Assembly (NCBI GenBank): GCA_913020115.1
Contig: CAJWBQ010000036.1
Location: forward strand, 1-41,980
Length of the DNA stretch: 41,980 nucleotides
DNA from: an uncultured Cellvibrionales bacterium
GTDB taxonomy: Bacteria; Pseudomonadota; Gammaproteobacteria; Pseudomonadales; Cellvibrionaceae
Reading direction: 5' to 3'
Each line of letters starts with the position of its first letter. Position 1 is the first letter of the stretch. Positions 39,051 through 41,980 of the stretch are shown one piece after another. Position numbers and translations under genes: made by a program. Under the pieces are notes generated by a model that saw only the letters and a list, made by a program, of their open reading frames with translations, ran no database searches and was not told where the DNA came from.

Positions 39051-40808
39051 TTAGGACTGATCACCTGTCGGTTTAACAGCAGGTTGTGCAATTGTGGTGG
39101 TTTGTTCTTCGATCCACGCGGTAATTGAACCCTCCAGCATCGGCAGTGTAATGCTGCCATTACCTAGAACCCGGTCGTGAAACGCTCGCAGGTCAAAGTC
39201 TTCACCTAGGCGCTCTTCTGCCAGCGTTCGTAACCGACGAATCTCCAACATGCCCAACATGTAGGAATTTGCCTGACCAGGCCATGAGATGTAACGATTG
39301 ATTTCATACTCTACGTCTACGGGTGGCCACGCGGTGTTGGCCAGCATGTAAGCCACTGACTGCTCGCGACTCCATCCCTTGGTATGCAAGCCGGTATCGA
39401 TTACTAGGCGCGCCGCACGTGCAGCCTGATCTGACAGCAAGCCAATTCTGTCTAAGGGGCCGCTGTATAAATTCAGCTCACCCGCCAAGCGCTCGGAATA
39501 AAGCGCCCAACCTTCGCCAAAACCCGAGTTCCAGAGGTAGCTCGCCAAAGGGTGGACGCGATCTCCTAATTCAAGTGCGATTGCACCTTGCAAGTGGTGC
39601 CCGGGATAACCTTCGTGATATAGCACTGACTGTTGGCCCGCTCGAGAGCGGTGAGTTGGGTCAACCACGGCAATGTAGTAGATTCCAGGGCGTGTGCCAT
39701 CAACAGATGAGGAATGATATTCACCCGAGCCACTGGCCTCCCTATAGGCAGGGTAGGGCTTAATGAGCATGTCTGCTTTTGGCAAGGTGCCAAAAGCCTG
39801 GCTCATCGCCAGTTTGGACGCTTCCAGTGAACCCAGAGCGTAATTCAATACCTCGTCTCTAGACTTAAAGGTGTATTCGGGTTTGGCATTGAGATTTTTC
39901 ATCAGCGATTCAATGGTTTCACTGGGAAAGTGCTCGTCGATAATTTCCTGCATTTCTGTTCGAATACCGGCAATCTGCTCCAGACCCAACTGATGGATCT
40001 TCTCCGCTGCAGGGCCAACGGTGGCAAAACTGCGCACTAGTGTCGGATAGCAGGCCGCGCCGTTTTTATTGCCAGTTAAGGCAATATCCGTTCGCGCTTT
40101 TGGCAAATATTCACGGTCTAAGAAATTGGCAAAACGCTCTATCGCCGGGGCGATCTGTCGCTCAAACAATTTCTGAACCTCTTGACTGAAGGCTGTATCT
40201 TTGGCGCGCACAGCGAGGCTCAGAAAGGGAGTATTATCTAAAAGTAGGGCACGTACACTTTCAGGAACAGCCTCTACGGTCACTCGCGGCGCACTATAGC
40301 CCGACTTCAAACCCAGTTTTAAATTGGCAATTTCAGTATCGATGTAGTGTGCCACGGCACTCAAACGTTGCAGCGCCTGCTTGCGCTGATCTGCTGTCTC
40401 TACTGGCTGGATTTCAAACACAGAAGGCATCTCGGTATACCACGCAGTGCTTGTGCTCGCGGACCAAAGTTCATTGCGGCAAATTCGTGTCGCCACGGCA
40501 TTTGCAAGCTCTTCGTGAAGAATGCCAAAGCTAACCCAGTCTCGACTGCCAATGTCTTTAGGCATTCCCAGAGCATTCAGTTGCTGAAGCCAGTGGTCTT
40601 CCCGCTGCTGCCATTCAACCATGGCAGCCAGAGAATTGTCTGTGAGTGCATCGTGGCGCACATCCGGAAGGCCATAGCTGGTGCCTAGTTCTGGGTGGCG
40701 CTCAAAAAGCCCCTGCTGGTAGTCGTCAGCAATAGATTCAATGGTCGCTTGCTCTGCACCGGCTAAGCTGGTCCAAATGACAAAAATCGAGATAAAGGCA
40801 GTGCGCAT
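39051..40808 (-). CDS. DUF885 family protein, probable periplasmic metallopeptidase
   Basis: This 585-residue exported protein has a signal peptide (MRTAFISIFVIWTSLAGA). The DUF885 family carries a thermolysin-like zinc motif in the form HExxPGHH, here HEGYPGHH with His398, Glu399 and His404. Other blocks are GEYHSSSVDGTRPGIYYI, FGEGWALYSERL and GQANSYMLGMLEIRRLR near the end. DUF885 members are presumed peptidases of unknown substrate. The ATG at 40808 is chosen because GGAGA lies seven bases upstream and gives a clean signal peptide; a longer frame to 40880 does not. It is transcribed alone toward the repeat copy at 38927. Confidence 0.9.
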   Translation of the reverse strand: MRTAFISIFVIWTSLAGAEQATIESIADDYQQGLFERHPELGTSYGLPDVRHDALTDNSLAAMVEWQQREDHWLQQLNALGMPKDIGSRDWVSFGILHEELANAVATRICRNELWSASTSTAWYTEMPSVFEIQPVETADQRKQALQRLSAVAHYIDTEIANLKLGLKSGYSAPRVTVEAVPESVRALLLDNTPFLSLAVRAKDTAFSQEVQKLFERQIAPAIERFANFLDREYLPKARTDIALTGNKNGAACYPTLVRSFATVGPAAEKIHQLGLEQIAGIRTEMQEIIDEHFPSETIESLMKNLNAKPEYTFKSRDEVLNYALGSLEASKLAMSQAFGTLPKADMLIKPYPAYREASGSGEYHSSSVDGTRPGIYYIAVVDPTHRSRAGQQSVLYHEGYPGHHLQGAIALELGDRVHPLASYLWNSGFGEGWALYSERLAGELNLYSGPLDRIGLLSDQAARAARLVIDTGLHTKGWSREQSVAYMLANTAWPPVDVEYEINRYISWPGQANSYMLGMLEIRRLRTLAEERLGEDFDLRAFHDRVLGNGSITLPMLEGSITAWIEEQTTTIAQPAVKPTGDQS

Positions 40809-40947
40809 CAAGAGTCTCCAGATGATGTTGAACAATTCAAGGGGGCGGACCACAATAGTGAAATGAGCCTCAAAGTTCAAGAATCTAAAGTCTTACTTCG
40901 GCCAAGTGAGCCTCCTGCACGCCCAAGAGACTCTAAGGGCTGAAGCA

Positions 40948-41808
40948 TCAGAGGCTGGATCTTTTTTCATGTGCAGTGGCAATCATAGCGTTCAATTCTG
41001 AGTGCGAGAATTGTGATTTTGCGAAATTAATTGTCCCGTTTTCCTTTAGCTCTCTCGCAGCCTCCCGTATGAAACCTAAGGCCGCTCGGGCCACACTACC
41101 CCCCAGACTAATACGCTGAACACCGGCCTCAAGCCACTCGTTCGCATTGCCTTCGGCGTTACCCAAGCCCATTACCATGTTAAGTGGACCGCGGATCTCG
41201 CGGGCAAGTACCTTGATTGAATCGAGGTCAGACACACCCGGTGTAAATAGACAGTCGGCACCCGCTTCGTAGTAGCGGTTACTGCGGTCGATTGCTTCAT
41301 TTAAGCCCTTGTCCGAGTATTGAATTGAATCACAGCGGGCCGTGAGAACGAAGTCGCTCTGCATTGTGTCAATCGTTTCCCGGGCGGCACGGATGCGTTC
41401 AATGGCAAGAACTTCGTCATAGAGACCTGGGCTCAAGGGTTGTTTATCTTCGATATTCGCTCCGGCAAGCCCAGCTTCAATCGCCTCCCTAATTGTCGCG
41501 GCGACGGCTTCTGGGGTGTCGCCGTAACCGGCTTCTAGGTCACCGTTCACGGGTATGGCAACGCCGCTTGAGATTTCTTTTAAGCGAGTGAACATCTCTT
41601 CCTTTGATACACCCAGTCGCGGGTCTTCCACCGCGTAATCCTGCCTGCCAAGAGAAAAAGCAATGCCAGCACTGGTTGTACCCACCGCAGGAAAGCCTGC
41701 CTCCACGAAAATAAGCGCACTGGCAAGGTCCCACGCATTTGGCATGATGAACCCCGATTCAGCTTGGTGTAGCTCTGCAAAGCTTTTGGTTTTTGATGCT
41801 TTCGTCAT
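40948..41808 (-). CDS. isocitrate lyase / PEP mutase superfamily protein
   Basis: This 286-residue cytosolic TIM-barrel enzyme of the isocitrate-lyase/PEP-mutase superfamily has substrate-loop segments PNAWDLASALIFVEAGFPAVGTTS, GRQDY, the metal-binding PVNGDLEAGYGD (Asp90/Glu92), and GANIEDKQ (Glu120), then LTARCDS and GAGCLFTPG-like EAGADCLFTPG. Family members split or rearrange 2-methylisocitrate, oxaloacetate, phosphonopyruvate and related acids; this generic group (often only called ICL/PEPM family) has no fixed substrate. The ATG at 41808 has AGGAAT upstream. It is divergent from a LysR gene. Confidence 0.88.
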   Translation of the reverse strand: MTKASKTKSFAELHQAESGFIMPNAWDLASALIFVEAGFPAVGTTSAGIAFSLGRQDYAVEDPRLGVSKEEMFTRLKEISSGVAIPVNGDLEAGYGDTPEAVAATIREAIEAGLAGANIEDKQPLSPGLYDEVLAIERIRAARETIDTMQSDFVLTARCDSIQYSDKGLNEAIDRSNRYYEAGADCLFTPGVSDLDSIKVLAREIRGPLNMVMGLGNAEGNANEWLEAGVQRISLGGSVARAALGFIREAARELKENGTINFAKSQFSHSELNAMIATAHEKRSSL

Positions 41809-41853
41809 TGAGATATTCCTGTTGTTAATTCGCTTTACAGCAGCATAGGGCAG

Positions 41854-41893
41854 ACACTCACATTTGCATAACTGATAATTTGCATTACACTCA
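41854..41893. promoter_or_regulatory. paired ACACTCA / ATTTGCAT words between ICL-like and LysR genes
   Basis: ACACTCA (41854-41860) and ATTTGCAT (41862-41869) are followed by ATTTGCAT (41878-41885) and ACACTCA (41887-41893). The words are direct copies, 16 bases apart for ATTTGCAT, arranged mirror-like around the centre. It may be the operator for the LysR protein. Confidence 0.4.
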
Positions 41894-41918
41894 TTTGTTT
41901 TCTGCATGGGGAATTTCA

Positions 41919-41980
41919 ATGGATGCCGAGGCATTACGTACCTTTCTGGCTATTCATCAGACCGGAGGTATCTCTAGCGG
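41919..41980 (+). CDS. LysR family regulator, 5' end only
   Basis: An ATG at 41919 with GGGGA at 41908-41912 opens a frame reading MDAEALRTFLAIHQTGGISS to the window edge. This is the typical first helix of a LysR regulator (A-L-R-T-F-L-x-I-x-x-T-G-G). The gene continues beyond the window. It is divergent from the isocitrate-lyase-superfamily gene and presumably controls it. Confidence 0.75.
   Translation, partial: MDAEALRTFLAIHQTGGISS

Noticed and set aside
39323..39763. 146-codon plus-strand frame within the DUF885 gene
   Set aside because: Antisense shadow of a strongly conserved zinc-peptidase-like gene.
1..41980. CRISPR array, tRNA or rRNA genes
   Set aside because: No regularly spaced repeats of 25-40 bases with unique spacers and no cloverleaf or rRNA-like stretch were noticed by eye.

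Overview
The window looks like an accessory-rich stretch of a chromosome from an aquatic gammaproteobacterium, plausibly a Cellvibrionales/Spongiibacteraceae-type organism. This is inferred from two TonB-dependent receptors, a YfiR-type hybrid kinase, several LysR regulators each divergent from a single enzyme gene, and moderate GC. No ribosomal, tRNA or other strict marker gene is present, so the taxonomy is a guess. No intact transposase, integrase, phage gene or CRISPR array was seen.

Layout. 1-8.2 kb: a loose series of short, mostly plus-strand, unrelated genes (DinB-like, SRPBCC, DoxX, a TonB receptor, pterin dehydratase phhB, two GNATs, a small secreted protein, a GFA-fold protein). They are separated by long spacers filled with dispersed repeats and an IS3 remnant. 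8.2-15.2 kb: gamma-glutamyltransferase, a Tat-type sarcosine-oxidase-like flavoenzyme, a membrane protein, an internally deleted LysE, a DUF1993 protein and a Spinster-like MFS transporter. 15.4-21 kb: a YfiR-sensor hybrid histidine kinase divergent from a second TonB receptor with a Fur-like dyad, then a lone PAS protein. 21.2-22 kb: a PadR regulator translationally coupled to a stunted permease-prefix protein. 22.5-28.7 kb: GNAT, a trans-sulfuration-type PLP enzyme, LysR / DJ-1, CGNR zinc-finger regulator / Asp-nucleophile hydrolase, and a secreted esterase. 28.9-31.2 kb: a GDPD-like protein with substituted catalytic residues, two tiny membrane proteins, a repeat-borne promoter and an attC-like site. 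31.2-37.8 kb: secreted acetamidase/formamidase, an SDR remnant, LysR / FAD oxidoreductase, a degenerate HD-GYP protein, and MerR / methyltransferase. 37.8-42 kb: a periplasmic binding protein gene flanked by direct copies of a 74-bp palindromic element, a DUF885 peptidase-like protein, and an isocitrate-lyase-superfamily enzyme divergent from a LysR gene that runs off the end.

How it works together. Most units are regulator/effector pairs rather than long operons. In four of them the shared intergenic region holds a visible dyad or repeated word: LysR/DJ-1, CGNR/hydrolase, MerR/methyltransferase, and LysR/ICL-like. The MerR case is the clearest: a 19-bp-spacer promoter centred on a SoxR-like palindrome. 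The CGNR case is the most novel: four TGTAACC words in alternating orientation, spaced 22-25 bp, overlapping a sigma70-like promoter and both ribosome-binding sites.

At least four families of non-coding repeats are scattered through the spacers. They are a GGGGTCAGA/TCTGACCCC-ended palindromic element, a hairpin with an ACCTGACCCA loop, a leader of about 140 bp ahead of DinB and LysE, and an element of about 200 bp that carries a promoter ahead of small cassette-like genes. They suggest repeated acquisition or shuffling of single genes, but the mobilising enzyme is not in the window.
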